Under the pieces are notes generated by a model. The model was not told the origin of the DNA and did no database searches. It saw nothing but the letters and a program-made list of their open reading frames with translations. The translations under genes were made by a program, and so were the position numbers. From Nemopilema nomurai (Eukaryota; Cnidaria; Scyphozoa; Rhizostomeae; Rhizostomatidae), in the NCBI GenBank assembly GCA_003864495.1, contig ML133460.1:813942-877941 (forward strand): a stretch of DNA of 64,000 nucleotides. Reading direction: 5' to 3'. Positions 12,653 to 25,200 of this stretch are shown here, one piece after another (position 1 is the stretch's first letter; every line of letters starts with the position of its first letter).

Positions 12653-13009
12653 GCTTCCGCTTCGTATCTCGGATAAAAACTAGTAAGGGCTACCAGTGTG
12701 ATTGCAATTTGGTGAGATTGGCAATTGTCTTATGACGTCACATGAAGTATGATTTAAGCAATTACTTCTAGCAAGAAAGAAAAAGGCCTGGGGCTTAGTG
12801 TTTTTCGCCAATATATTTGGAATTTTCATTATCAAAAAACAAACTTGAAGATGATTTCAAATTCAGTTGATACGAATCTGAAGCAGGTCCATTTATTTTT
12901 TTAGTGTAATTGGATTTCTTTTCAACGGACAATGAATAATATGATGCGGCTTTTACAAGATCCATAGTTTGACGTCACAAACTCAGCGTATCTGCGTGGC
13001 AGCAAAAGC
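12653..13009. promoter_or_regulatory. Candidate bidirectional promoter with two CRE palindromes, copy A
   Basis: The segment separates the minus-strand ATG at 12,652 from a plus-strand ATG at 13,010. It contains two perfect TGACGTCA octamers at 12,733-12,740 and 12,970-12,977. Both are kept in copies B and C with about the same spacing. TGACGTCA is the classic CREB/ATF site; promoter activity here is inferred from position. Confidence 0.5.
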
Positions 13010-13110
13010 ATGGTAGCTGCGGAGCTTGTTCTCTGTCGTAATAATGCAAAAGACGAGGGTGTCTCTGATGTCAGAATACGTTGCTAGATTTGACAGGAAA
13101 GCGGAAAAAG
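13010..13110 (+). pseudogene. Candidate plus-strand first exon, frame broken, copy A
   Basis: Begins ATGGTAGCTGCGGAGCTTG and ends AAAAAG|GTAAGTCATC, a strong donor. An extra base relative to copy C puts TAG in frame after about 25 codons. Copy C keeps the frame open to the donor. A possible second exon follows an acceptor at about 13,250, but I could not extend it further. Confidence 0.3.
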
Positions 13111-13804
13111 GTAAGTCATCTTATCATTTTTGTGTGCTCCAAAATCTTGATATCAAAATAACAACATGGATGCCAATTTGTTTATATTTTCTTTAACGAA
13201 TGCAAACTTATTCAAACCCCAATCATTATCACTGCTTCCTCTCTTCAAGGAAAACAATTTTACGAAATGAAATCATCCAGTCTTCCGCTTTTGAAGTTTA
13301 AAGCGTAAGTTGCATAAATTTTGGCCTACTTATGTGATCAAATTGCCAGGATTTAATTTATGCTTATAGATGGCGCCAGTAAATGATAAAGAATATGCGT
13401 ACAAACAAAATTGTGCTGTTGTGAGCTTCTTCCCTTAAAACTATCGGAAATGAGGTGAAAATTAATTTCAAGGGAGGTTTCAAAAGCATTCGAATGGACC
13501 AGTAATAAGAGAACAGTGAGAGATCGCCATTTATTAGAAAAGGAGGTTTCAGTTTCTGATCTTTTCAGTGATCGGAAAATTGATCAAACCATGGTTTTTG
13601 AAAAGCTTCTCTCGTGTTTCCGTCACTCTACCATGGAGAGTTAACAATGGGCTCTTTGGTGGCGTTTTATGACAGACGATTGGAGGTACGAAGAGGTCTT
13701 TTGCTACGCCACAGTATAAAGTGGCCATGAAGCATGTAGCGCACAAGTTCAGATTTCGTCAGTAACTACGATTCACCGTTATCCGTTCGCACATCAACCC
13801 CACC

Positions 13805-14236
13805 CAGGGGCGGATCCAGCGTTTGATTTTGGAGAGGGCCTTCAAAGAAAGAAAAGGGGGGCTGGAGAAGTCTTCGTAGACACGCCCTTCAAAAACTTAA
13901 AGAACGTTGGTAACGTCTTTTTTCTACCAAAAAACTTCATAACAAACTTAACTTTCTTTTTCAGAGCACTAGAATATTAGAAAAATTCATTATTGTGGCA
14001 ATCATTCAAATGAAATAAAAAATTATCATATTGGCAGGATGTCATAATGCAAGTGACAACTGTACCATTTGTTGGTAGTCAATTTTGAGAGTTTGAATAT
14101 TCTTAAATTTAGGCTTAAAAGTTAGTATCTAATCGAAAAATCACGGTCCTTTGAAAATTCAGCCCCCTCAAAGTGAAATGGATTGATGTCTTTGCAAGAG
14201 GGGCTCTGGCCCCAAGCCCCACGTATTCCGCGCTTA
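13805..14236. mobile_element. MITE-like fragment (hAT-type end), copy A
   Basis: Starts CAGGGGCGGATCCAGCG, a type of end often seen in non-autonomous hAT elements, and ends around GCCCCACGTATTCCGCGC, which is only a partial inverted match. G-rich and C-rich sub-terminal runs (GGAGAGGGCC and GCCCCCTC) mirror each other. No clean target-site duplication was seen. The same segment lies at 28,295-28,734. Confidence 0.35.
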
Positions 14237-14967
14237 TGGTTTGAACGATTGCATTTAGCTTTTCGTTTCAAGAGCGTAATCCGCAATCAAGGTTTTAGGT
14301 AAAATTTTGAAGGTAAAATTCTCTGGGCAGAACTGAGTCACTCTGATTGTCTGACGAAATATATGATTTTCAGGCTGGACATTTTTGCTCTGATTTGCTT
14401 CTTTTTCAAATTCTTTTTCGGATAGATTAGATATCAGGTGAGATCTCTGATTTCCGCACAATCATTCAATCAAAGCACTCATGTATTTGTAGTGTCAATT
14501 GCCTTGTTAGTTTGATATGCAAGTTGAAGTATTCTCGGATTCGAGTAATTTTTTATCTTCATATATGGCAAAAATGGATCATAGAAATGGAATCTACATG
14601 TTGAAATTAGTCTGTACCGAAAATTTCTGAGTGTTTGGACCGTCAGGCTGCGAATTAACCCATTCTAGTAATTTAGCTTTTCCTATACACTGCAAAGGAA
14701 TTTGCTGGTGCAGTGACGAAAATTTCACTGCAGCCGCAAATTGCGATCAAATCGCATTAAATGTCTAAATATCCAAAACAAAGTAACTCGCGACCGGTGG
14801 GTCCAAACAACATGAAGTTTTCAGTATAAACTAAGTTAAAGATCAGGATTTAAATTCTGATGCTAATTTTTGAGAAAGAGCCGTGGGTGCCAAGATAAAA
14901 AATTGACAACGCCAATTCGAATCGGAGAATTTATTCAATTTTTTCGATGTGAAATGATACCTTTTTT

Positions 14968-14994
14968 GGGGGGGGGGGAGGGGGGGGGGGGGGG
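14968..14994 (+). repeat. G tract at A/B unit junction
   Basis: Eleven Gs, an A, then fifteen Gs, immediately before CTGACCCCACC. It could form a G-quadruplex and is a common place for assembly and polymerase errors. The window's own first 11 bases are the equivalent tract. Confidence 0.9.
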
Positions 14995-16194
14995 CTGACC
15001 CCACCTCGGCGGACGATGCCTCTCTGTCAAGCACCATAACTGGTAAAAAGGATTGCCCATGGTAGACAACGGTGAGTGACATCCTTGAACCAACGGAATA
15101 GAGAGGTACGTTTGAAAAACAATCCAGATTAGATTGATCAATCTGGTTTCTTGCAAGGACTTAAAGGGTTGTGATGCCTACTCTACGCATAGTCACACGA
15201 ATTCTAAAAAATGTTGTACCAAGGCCAAATCAGAAGGCAAAAGCGTTACGTCATCGACTAATTTAAGGTTTGAGACTTGAAAGTGGCTAAAGTGGATCTC
15301 CATGATTTTTTGAAGCTGCATTGGTACCAATCCAGTCGAGAATCTGATGCTTTTCTGTCAATGCCTGTGCATATGTCTGGTGCAACTTTGCACCAATTAA
15401 ATGTTTGGCGCAAATTTTGGCCCCTTTTACATCATTTTGGCACATAAGTGTATATAAAAGGGATTCCTTCATTTTTTCTTATTCTGGTAATATACTCTAA
15501 ACGAGAATTTTTTGATTGTAGCACTATCCTAATGTTAAAAGGGCGTTTTCCGCACATTGAAGCACGGGAAAGGTCTTAGCAAATGGAACCAGACTTATTC
15601 AGGCTCGCCTGTTTTTCACTTGGCCACTCTACGCGAGCCAAGTTCATATAGTTCGATCAAGAATTGGCTTGTATACTTTGTCATAGCAATAGAATTTGAC
15701 TCATAAAGACCAATTTCAGAAACAAATAGAAAAGCAAAATATTTTGACAGAAGTGGGTGCTTTTTCGGCTTCCCTTGAAGAATGATAAACAATAACTTTT
15801 CATCTTGTTGCATTCTCATGAGGGTTGGGGGACTCCTAAGATGATTGGGAAACAAAGCTGCATTTCTCCAAGGACCAAACAATGGAATTTGGATTTGTAA
15901 ATATTCAAAGTTGAACTCTTCTGGCCTAAGCTACGGGAAGGTAATTTATCAAATGGACTCTATCAAGTTACTCCAGGTTTCGATGCTGGATGTTGGTTAG
16001 TTGCATTGTTTTTAATACATTTTCATTTTATTCGATGTGGAACGCCAAACTACCTCCCCCTCCCCCGTCCATTTCAAGCTCGTTCACACGAGGTAAATCA
16101 AAAACCAAGAGGAATCCTCGTTTAATATTTAACATTTCACCTCATAAAATTGCTTGAAGGAACATACAAATAAGTAACAGATATGCAATTCACT

Positions 16195-16200
16195 TTTAAT
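16195..16200 (-). terminator. Candidate polyadenylation signal, copy B gene
   Basis: ATTAAA on the minus strand about 60 nt past the TGA of the copy B gene; same position as in the other copies. Confidence 0.45.
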
Positions 16201-16258
16201 GCACAATATAGAAATTTACTTAGAGATTCGAAGTTGTTTATGTAATGTTGACTTTTGT

Positions 16259-19200
16259 TCAAAGGTCCGAATCTTCATTAGAGTTCTTTCCTGCACTTGC
16301 AGTTTTGTCTGATGCAGCCCGGCAATATTCACTCTTACATTCCGAATCTAATTCCTGTTGAGATTGAGGGATAAAAGATGTATCAGTTCCAACTCTAAGC
16401 ATATTGTGGTAGTAATTAAAGGCATTTGATAGTAGGAACAACTTGAAGTAGAAACAATTAATTCCGTATGTAAATATTTCATATTTCTTCCCAGAAATAG
16501 TTAACGCATGTGAAAGAATGAAGGAAACAATATATTTAGTCTTCTCTCCGAAACGGTGACTTAATAACAAACAGCCTTCTAGGATAAAAAGTTAGTTTGT
16601 CTCTTCTCCATTAGGTCCTACTTGATATCGTGCTCTACTTTTACACGTATTTGATCAATTTTCAACAACAACAACCAACTGCAGACTTTGGGGCTATTCA
16701 AAAGTTACGGCTTTTCCAAGCAACCCTCCCCCATTTTTTTATTACAAAGCAGAATCTTATTATAATATATTTACAAAGGAAGGATTTTCAAACGCCATCC
16801 ATTTTTCATAATGTTTTAAGCAACAAAATCAAGTGCCAGCAAACAAAGATTCACTAACCTAGAATGGAGTCAAATTAGTGGACACTTACCTCGGAACCAG
16901 TGCAAGGCATTTGTCGCAGGCCATCTACGTAGCATTTCTTGACTTTTGACGACTTCAATCTTAAAATTACAATAATAGAAATTTACATTGGCGGCCGTAT
17001 TTTGATCGATGAAATAATATCTGATTAATTTGAAGACTGTTTTAGTGACGCTACTGAAATGCACGCTACACCTGGCAAAACATGGGACATCAAGATTAGA
17101 CTAAATGACATCCTAAGGAACTTCTGTTCATTTTAGTACTCCTGGTAGAACGTCGTCAAAAAGGATCGTCAAAAAAGAGAAGGAGGCACAAAAGGTATGT
17201 TTACTTACGCCATGTCTAGTGATTGGATACTCTGACAAAATTGGTCATTTGCGTTCAGGCACTGCAGGTATAAAGCCTCGATCTGAAAGAGAATAATTAA
17301 TGAAAATATATGGTCTTGAAATCAGGATGCACCATATATAATTTTTCTTGCCTTCTAGTGGCTTTTCAAGGAGCCATACTTTAAGAAATTGTGAATACAC
17401 ACCTTTTTGTTTTCTGTAAGTAGACGTGTATTCTTGGTCATTAGCTCGGAAACCTGTATAAAACACGATTAATAAATAAAGATAATACATATTTTGAAAG
17501 AAAAGTAGAGAGACGGAATCATCAAAAATAGAAGCATACTGCAATCATTTACGAATTTGTTTATAAAACTTTTTACTGTACCTGAACTTCTAGGCTTCGC
17601 CTTTTCCGATCTATAAGGTGGTGTTGAGATTCGAATCTTTGTATTGACATCTAACAAACAAATGCAGTAATATCTTTGAAAATTGGACAACGCGAAAACT
17701 ATTTAATATTGTCTGCTAATCACAAAGGCTAGGAGTTCGATTGATGTTTCCAAGATTGATGTTTCGACTCATCTTTTATGACGGAAGGTTGGATCAAACT
17801 CTTCCATTAGAGTTTGGCAAGGTGCTGGCAAGTTACACAAACACGAAAGCTCGTTGTGTATTTATAACGAGCGAAGTCTACAGTAAATGTGGTTCCGTGA
17901 TCTCTGCTGGCTTGGAGTGGCTACAAACCTTTGAACTGGAGCATTCCTCTCGTAGTTGGTCCCTTTCAGCCTTCAATTCCTTGTATTTAACTGTCAGTTT
18001 CTGATAATAAGAAACGATTTTTTCTCTGAATTTTGCAATGAATTTACATGAGTTAACCAACTTACATGAGTAAATGTCTGTCAAGGTTATTAACTAACGT
18101 GGAATAGGTGGAATACTATGAAGAAAGAATGAAATAACGCTAATATGCGCTCTGTAGTACATGCTTGCTTACAGATTGACCTTCCACATTGAAATTAAGC
18201 ATACTGGACCAAATGCAATAGTATCAAGTATTCAAAATATGAAGTTTTTCTTAATGTGAATGAAAATTTACTTTGCAGTACAAAAAATTTTCTAGCCAAC
18301 ATCAATCTCACCTTAAAGTCGTCAGCCTTTTCTTTTATATCTACAAGAAAAGGGAAATGTTTAACCTTCTTTACACACCATAAAAACAGTTGAATTTTGT
18401 TCCAAATTGATGTCATAAGGACAATATTATTATTTGCTTTAAAACCTGAACGGCTTCTCACCTGTTTCTTTTCTCTCTATCTCGTATTGTAATTGTGTGA
18501 TGTGGCAAAAGCAATGCTTGAGCTAAAATTGAAGCATACATTACGATCTTTAGAATGGTGAATCTATGTTTATCAGAGTGAAAGTAAAATTAGAAAATAT
18601 GTAGGTAAGATTCCGATTATGTAAAGAGCCTAACGTTTCAATGCTATTTGCAGAAATATACTGCCATTTGATATTAATAGGACGCGAACCAAAATGGACA
18701 TCTTGCAAGAGGGAACAATTTCTAAATTAGTTGCCAACCTTTGCTTCATATTTGTTGTTTTCCGCGAGTTTCCATCTTGGGTCTTCTAGAGAAAAAGGTA
18801 GAACAACTTTGGTGACACTATTTAGAGAATAATTTTATGTTCAGAATGTTGGAGGCGTCTGGACCAGTATATTCTATATACATACATCACGATTTCAATA
18901 CTCTGACAGTAAGATAGAAAAGCTTGTTCAGTCAAAAAAGAGAAAAGAAAACTCAAGTAGCTGCCAATTGCAAGTGCTAGTGGGACTACCTTTTTGCTGG
19001 CCTTCATCCACTTCGTAGATCTAAAACAATGAAGTGAAAAGACCATAAGTATCACGAGAGGCAACGGTAAAAATAGAGAATGCTTCTAACAGTTCTAATA
19101 CTTAACGTAATTTGTGAATAAAACGTCTCTTGACGAGGAATGAAGCCATTGAAGCTAGTTTGACGTAGATAAAATTCAAAATCGCACATGCGGTCTTGTT

Positions 19201-22200
19201 TTTTTCAATACTCAAATGTAAACTTAAGATAAAGTATTAGAGATGAAAATGGGAGACGTTCTAGAATTGGATAATAGAAATATTTACCGCCAAATTTTTC
19301 TTGCATTCAGCCAGCTCTTAAAAGATAGAAAAGAAATAAAGTTTGAGTTCAACGATTTTCAATATAAGATTGTTGAATCTGAAGAACCGCGAGCAGAGTA
19401 ACAAAGTGATTGGAAAGTGATGGCAAGGAAAACACACCATTGCGAAGCTTGAACATTGCTTTAAGATTCATCTTGTGATTTTCATCAATCTGAAAGAAAA
19501 TAATTGTATCAAAAATAGAATAGTATTAAGTAACTGTTCAAAGAAATGGAGAAATTTGGCAACAATTGCTGACAAACAAAGCCAATAGGCGATGCTTACC
19601 ATTTCAAGTTCTGATCTTACTGAATCGTTCTCTCTCTCAGCTTCTTTCAAATTCGCTTCGTGCTCAAACCTTTCTATTCCGAGTTGCTTCTCTAGGCTGT
19701 TGCACTTCTGAAGCAGCTGTTTCTTCTCCATAGAGAGAAGATTCACTGCAGCATCGTAGTCTTCCAATTTGCAACACGCATCGCTATACTGTTGCTGGCA
19801 AACCACAAGTTCTGACTTTGAACGGCTATACTGTCTTTCTGTGTCACTCAAATTCGTTTTCAATGTTGTATTTTCTTCTCTCAGTTCCTCGCTCTTCTCT
19901 GCTATCTCGCCAATGCTACCCAAACGCGACTTCAAATGGTCTATTTGAAGTGTCAGGTCTGCTTTTTGTAGGCTCAAACCTGAAATTATTTCCTGTTGTT
20001 CTTTGCAAATCTCTTCACTCAACTTGTATTTATCCTCAAGCTGACCATATTTGTTTTGGGTGTCTGAAAGCTCTTTGCTCAAACTTTCCCTCTCGACATG
20101 TGCCTCTAGATATTTGAACTCTTCATTCTCCAGGCACTCTTTCAGCTCAACTATGGATTCACTGAGTTGTGTAGCTTTCTTCTCCTTTTCCTTAATCTTT
20201 GACGTAGCCAGTGCAAGTTCAGTCTGCAGTTTTACAATGTTATCACAGCTAGCTTCGTGTTGGCTTGCAGAATTTTCAAGTTTGATTACTTTTTCCAGCA
20301 AGACCTCGTTCTCTTTTTCGAGCAAGCCTAGCACCACCTCGTATTCGCTGTTCTTTCCTCCCAGTACAGCTGCATCAGTGCGCAACATCTCATTTGTTAT
20401 CATCAATTCACTATTCTTAGAAGCCATTGAATCCATCTGGCTCTCCTTTTCGATCTGCAAATGGAGATTTCTTCGCAAACCACTTCGGTCGGTGGACAAC
20501 TTTTGCAGCCTTGTCTTTAGCTCCGCATTTTCTCGCTCAGTAAGAGCTAACTTACGCAGCCTGTTTTCCTGTTCATTGCTCCTCAGCAATGCTGCATCGT
20601 ATTTGCTTTGAAGATTTCTAAATTCTGCCTTCTGGGCTGTTACATTGTCTAGAATGCGCTGATGCTGATGAAAGAAGTTGTGAATTTGCTCCTCTGCCAT
20701 CTTAGCCCATTTCCCTATCTTCATTTGGGAGGTGTCCTTTTTGATCGGCAGATGTTGGTTGATTCCTTCCTCCATGAAACTTTCTGCCCAAGACCTCAAC
20801 TCAAGGATTTTGGAGTTTACTAGATCTACAACATCCTTCCAATTGTCTTCTTTTCCTGCGAATACAATTAAGGGCATCCTTGAACACTGGATACTTTGCT
20901 TTTTTTTACAAAAAGAAGCAAGTAAGTCTGCCTAACATGTAATCCTAGATGTCAAGAGAATCAAACTCACAGCCGGAAAAATCTCTAAACCAACTGGTAT
21001 ATGCGGCAAGCATAATTCGAGTGTTTCAATTGCAGGACAAGGACTTTGCTAGGGAAAACCCTTTTCCAGCTTCGTTAGCGATCAAAATTTAGAAAATGTA
21101 CGTCCTTAACATAGATGTAATCGGTGGCGTAATGTGGTTAAAAAGCAAGTGATTAAAGCAAGAAATATCGAAAATTCTTCTTGACATAGAAACAACTCAA
21201 TGCTAGCGTCTGAAACTGTTTCATAAATGGCAGTATCCTGACCTGATCCAGTCGAGGGGCTCTCAATGCTATCTACAGACGGAGGAATGCGTGAAAAACC
21301 ATCTGTGACAACATTCAGCATTGTTGACATGACTGTGGTAGGGGTGTCACTGTCAACAGAAGCTGATGGTTGGCTGGAAGGGAGATCTTCCTGTTGCTGC
21401 TCAGAGACGGCGGTCTCCAATGTTGCAGAAGATGGGGGATCTGAAAAGACAAAGTTACGATTAGATAGTCGAAATATGAACTGATTTCAATTTATTTATT
21501 AAAGGAAGTACAATTCACGGGCTATCCAGAAGTTTAAGCAAGCATCTTACCAACAGGTTTGTCTTCCAAGGTCGTTACCCATTCATCAGAGCCATTTGAT
21601 TGGCAGTCTTGGCTGACGATGCTGGAAGGGATGACTGAATCATCGATTAAGGCATCATTCAGCATTGTTGACATGACTGGGGTAGGGGTGTCACTGTCAA
21701 CAGAAGCTGATGGTTGGCTGGAAGGGAGATCTTCCTGTTGCTGCTCAGAGACGGCGGTCTCCAATGTTGCAGATGATGGGGGATCTGAAAAGACAAAGTT
21801 ACGATTAGATAATCGAAATATAAAATTATTTCAATTTATTTATTAAAGGAACCACAATTCACGGGCTAACCAGAAGTTTAAGCAAGCATCTTACCAACAG
21901 AACTGTCTTCCAAGGTCTTGAGGCATTCATCAGAGCCATTTGATTGGCACTCTTGGCTCACGATGCTAGAAGGGATGACTGAATCATCGGTTGAAACATC
22001 ATTCAGCATTGTTGACATGACTGGGGTAGGGGTGTCACTGTCAACAGAAGCTGATGGTTGGCTGGAAGGGAGATCTTCCTGTTGCTGCTCAGAGACGGCG
22101 GTCTCCAATGTTGCAGATGATGGGGGATCTGAAAAGACAAAGTTGCGATTAGATAATCGAAATATAAAATGATTTCAATTTATTTATTAAAGGAAGTACA

Positions 22201-25200
22201 ATTCACGGGCTAACCAGAAGTTTAAGCAAGCATCTTACCAACAGGACTGTCTTCCAAGGTCTTGAGGCATTCATCAGAGCCATTTGATTGGCACTCTTGG
22301 CTCACGATGCTAGAAGGGATGACTGAATCATCGGTTGAAACATCATTCAGCATTGTTGACATGACTGGGGTAGGGGTGTCACTGTCAACAGAAGCTGATG
22401 GTTGGCTTGAAGGGAGATCTTCCTGTTGTTGCTCAGAGACGGCGGTCTCCAATGTTGCAGATGATGGGGGGTCTGAAAAGACAAAGTTGCGATTAGATAA
22501 TCGAAATATGAACTGATTTCTTTATTTATTAAAGGAAGTACAATTCACGGGCTATCCAGAAGTTTAAGCAAGCATCTTACCAACAGGACTGTCTTCCAAG
22601 GTCTTGAGGCATTCATCAGAGCCATTTGATTGGCACTCTTGGCTCACGATGCTAGAAGGGATGACTGAATCATCGGTTGAAACATCATTCAGCATTGTTG
22701 ACATGACTGGGGTAGGGGTGTCACTGTCAACAGAAGCTGATGGTTGGCTGGAAGGGAGATCTTCCTGTTGCTGCTCAGAGACGGCGGTCTCCAATGTTGC
22801 AGATGATGGGGGATCTGAAAAGACAAAGTTACGATTAGATATCGAAATATAACTGATTTCAATTTATTTATTAAAGGAAGTACAATTCACGGGCTAACCA
22901 GAAGTTTAAGCAAGCATCTTACCAACAGGACTGTCTTCCAAGGTCTTGAGGCATTCATCAGAGCCATTTGATTGGCAGTCTTGGCTACGATGCTTGAAGG
23001 GATGACTGAATCATTTGAAACATCATTCAGCATTGTTGACATGACTGGGGTAGGGTGTCACTGTCAACAGAAGCTGATGGTTGGCTGGAAGGGAGATCTT
23101 CCTGTTGTTGCTCAGAGACGGCGGTCTCCAATGTTGCAGATGATGGGGGGTCTGAAAAGACAAAGTTATGATTAAATAGTCGAAATATGAACTGATGTCC
23201 CTTTATTTATTAAAGGAACCACAATTCATGGGCTATCCAGAAGTTTAAGCAAGCATCTTACCAACAGGACTGTCTTCCAAGGTCTTGAGGCATTCATCAG
23301 AGCCATTTGATTGGGAGTCTTGGCTCACGATGCTAGAAGGGATGACTGAATCATCGGTTGAAACATCATTCAGCATTGTTGACATGACTGGGGTAGGGGT
23401 GTCACTGTCAACAGAAGCTGATGGTTGGCTGGAAGGGAGATCTTCCTGTTGTTGCTCAGAGACGGCGGTCTCCAATGTTGCAGATGATGGGGGATCTGAA
23501 AAGACAAAGTTATGATTAGATAGTCGAAATATGAACTGATTTCAATTTATTTATTAAAGGAACAAATTCATGGGCTATCCAGAAGTTTAAGCAAGCATCT
23601 TACCAACAGGACTGTCTTCCAAGGTCTTGAGGCATTCATCAGAGCCATTTGATTGGCACTCTTGGCTCACGATGCTAGAAGGGATGACTGAATCATCGGT
23701 TGAAACATCATTCAGCATTGTTGACATGACTGGGGTAGGGGTGTCACTGTCAACAGAAGCTGATGGTTGGCTTGAAGGGAGATCTTCCTGTTGTTGCTCA
23801 GAGACGGCGGTCTCCAATGTTGCAGATGATGGGGGATCTGAAAGGACAAAGTTACGATTAGATCAAAATGGAATTTGAAGCCTGTTTTAAAACAACGCAA
23901 ACCGTGATATACTAGATATAAGAAAACAAGAAAACTCACCAACAGGATCGTCTTCCATCGTTGTAATTTTTGCATCTGAGCCAAGAGATTGAGACTCTTG
24001 AGGAAGTATACCTGAAGCGATGTTCAATTCATTGACGGATAAATTAGTTGGTGATGGGGGCAGTTCTAAGCAAGGGACTATGATGTCAAGGGAAGATGAT
24101 GGTTCTTCAGTCTCGCTCTGCTGTTCCGAGATGGTGGTCTCCTCGGCTGTTGATGGGGGATCTACAAATTGAAATAAGGTTTAAGAAATTCGAAAAACCT
24201 CCAGTAATTATTTTTTAAACAATGACTAACTTGATGTTCTATTCAGAATAACAAAGAGAGAGAGGGGGAGGGCAGTTTTCCCGTATGTTCAACGTCAAAG
24301 AAGTTAATATCACCTCTATAGCCATCACTCAGGATAAATGATTCTCTCCAAATGCTCACACTGTTTATATTCGGTGCACTGCATTCGAATCACCGCTCGG
24401 CCATGTTTGTCTTTTCTGGGTACGTGTGTACGTTAGAATTTTGATTATTTTGAATTAGGCTGAGGTTTTAATGTTTTAGAACAGATAAGAGTACTTGGCA
24501 TTGTTGTTAAAAACAACAAAAACATACTTCTTCTCCTTTAGGTTGCATGAAAATTGGTTTTTATTTTATATGCATCCGTATTTGTGTAGAATAACTTCCC
24601 TTATAAAGCAATTATTTCCCCTACCGATCGAGATCTGCATTTCAACATATTCCGGAGATGTAACGCTTGATGCAGTGTTTAACTGATTGCCAGTTGAAAG
24701 CTCGTTCGTAGAGGAAAGCACTTCCAATCCTGAGTCCACCGAACTCTCAATCATAGAATTCTTCCTTTACTGATGTTTGACTCAACCTCGATCAAGCGTG
24801 AACTGCACATCTTGGGAAACCGTTGAACAGTATTTGGTTTGCAATCCTGAAACAAAACTTTCCAATTACTCGTGCTCTATTTTCTGCTCTAGTCTTTGTT
24901 GGATATTATCAATGCAAGATTAGCATTATTATCAGCAAGAAGACAGCTATTAATTTATAAAAGACCTTGATTATCAAACCTCTCGATTTCATTTTCGGCT
25001 GTTTCTCATGGTCAAGCCTGAATTCTTTCACTATCACATGTACCCTGAAATGAAATTTGGCTTTCTTAAAAGAACAATGAATAAAGTGCTCTCAAATATC
25101 TGCTTAAGTTCCTGACATCTTCCTTTGCAATGATTATTATTGTTTTATACTCTTTGCTACTTGTATAAAAAATCCTTCGCTGTCCTTTAGCAATGCACAA

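Larger units (their letters stand above)
1..14967. repeat. Tandem segmental duplication, copy A
   Basis: First of three tandem copies. The window opens inside a G tract followed by CTGACCCCACCTCGG; the same junction recurs at 14,995 and 29,491. Copy A carries a whole ankyrin/coiled-coil gene on the minus strand, its 5' promoter region (12,653-13,110) and about 1.9 kb of gene-free DNA. Nearly all lines of copies A, B and C can be aligned by eye with scattered substitutions, small indels and a few blocks of 50-260 bp present or absent. The true left breakpoint cannot be seen because the window starts here. Confidence 0.95.
13111..16194. other. Gene-free stretch at the A/B junction
   Basis: Between the copy A promoter and the copy B polyadenylation signal. 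It holds a MITE-like segment (13,805-14,236), a G tract (14,968-14,994) and AT-rich DNA. Short open frames on the minus strand (13,549-13,746; 14,255-14,461; 15,287-15,472; 15,616-15,882) have no splice context or recognisable motifs, so I do not call genes. Confidence 0.55.

Noticed and set aside
15287..15472. 61-codon minus-strand ATG frame (also 29,710-29,895)
   Set aside because: Broken in copy A by one base, no family resemblance, lies in gene-free junction DNA.
20051..20611. 186-codon plus-strand frame opposite the coiled-coil exon
   Set aside because: Antisense shadow of a Lys/Glu-rich coil, giving a Ser/Phe/Leu-rich peptide; no splice or start support.
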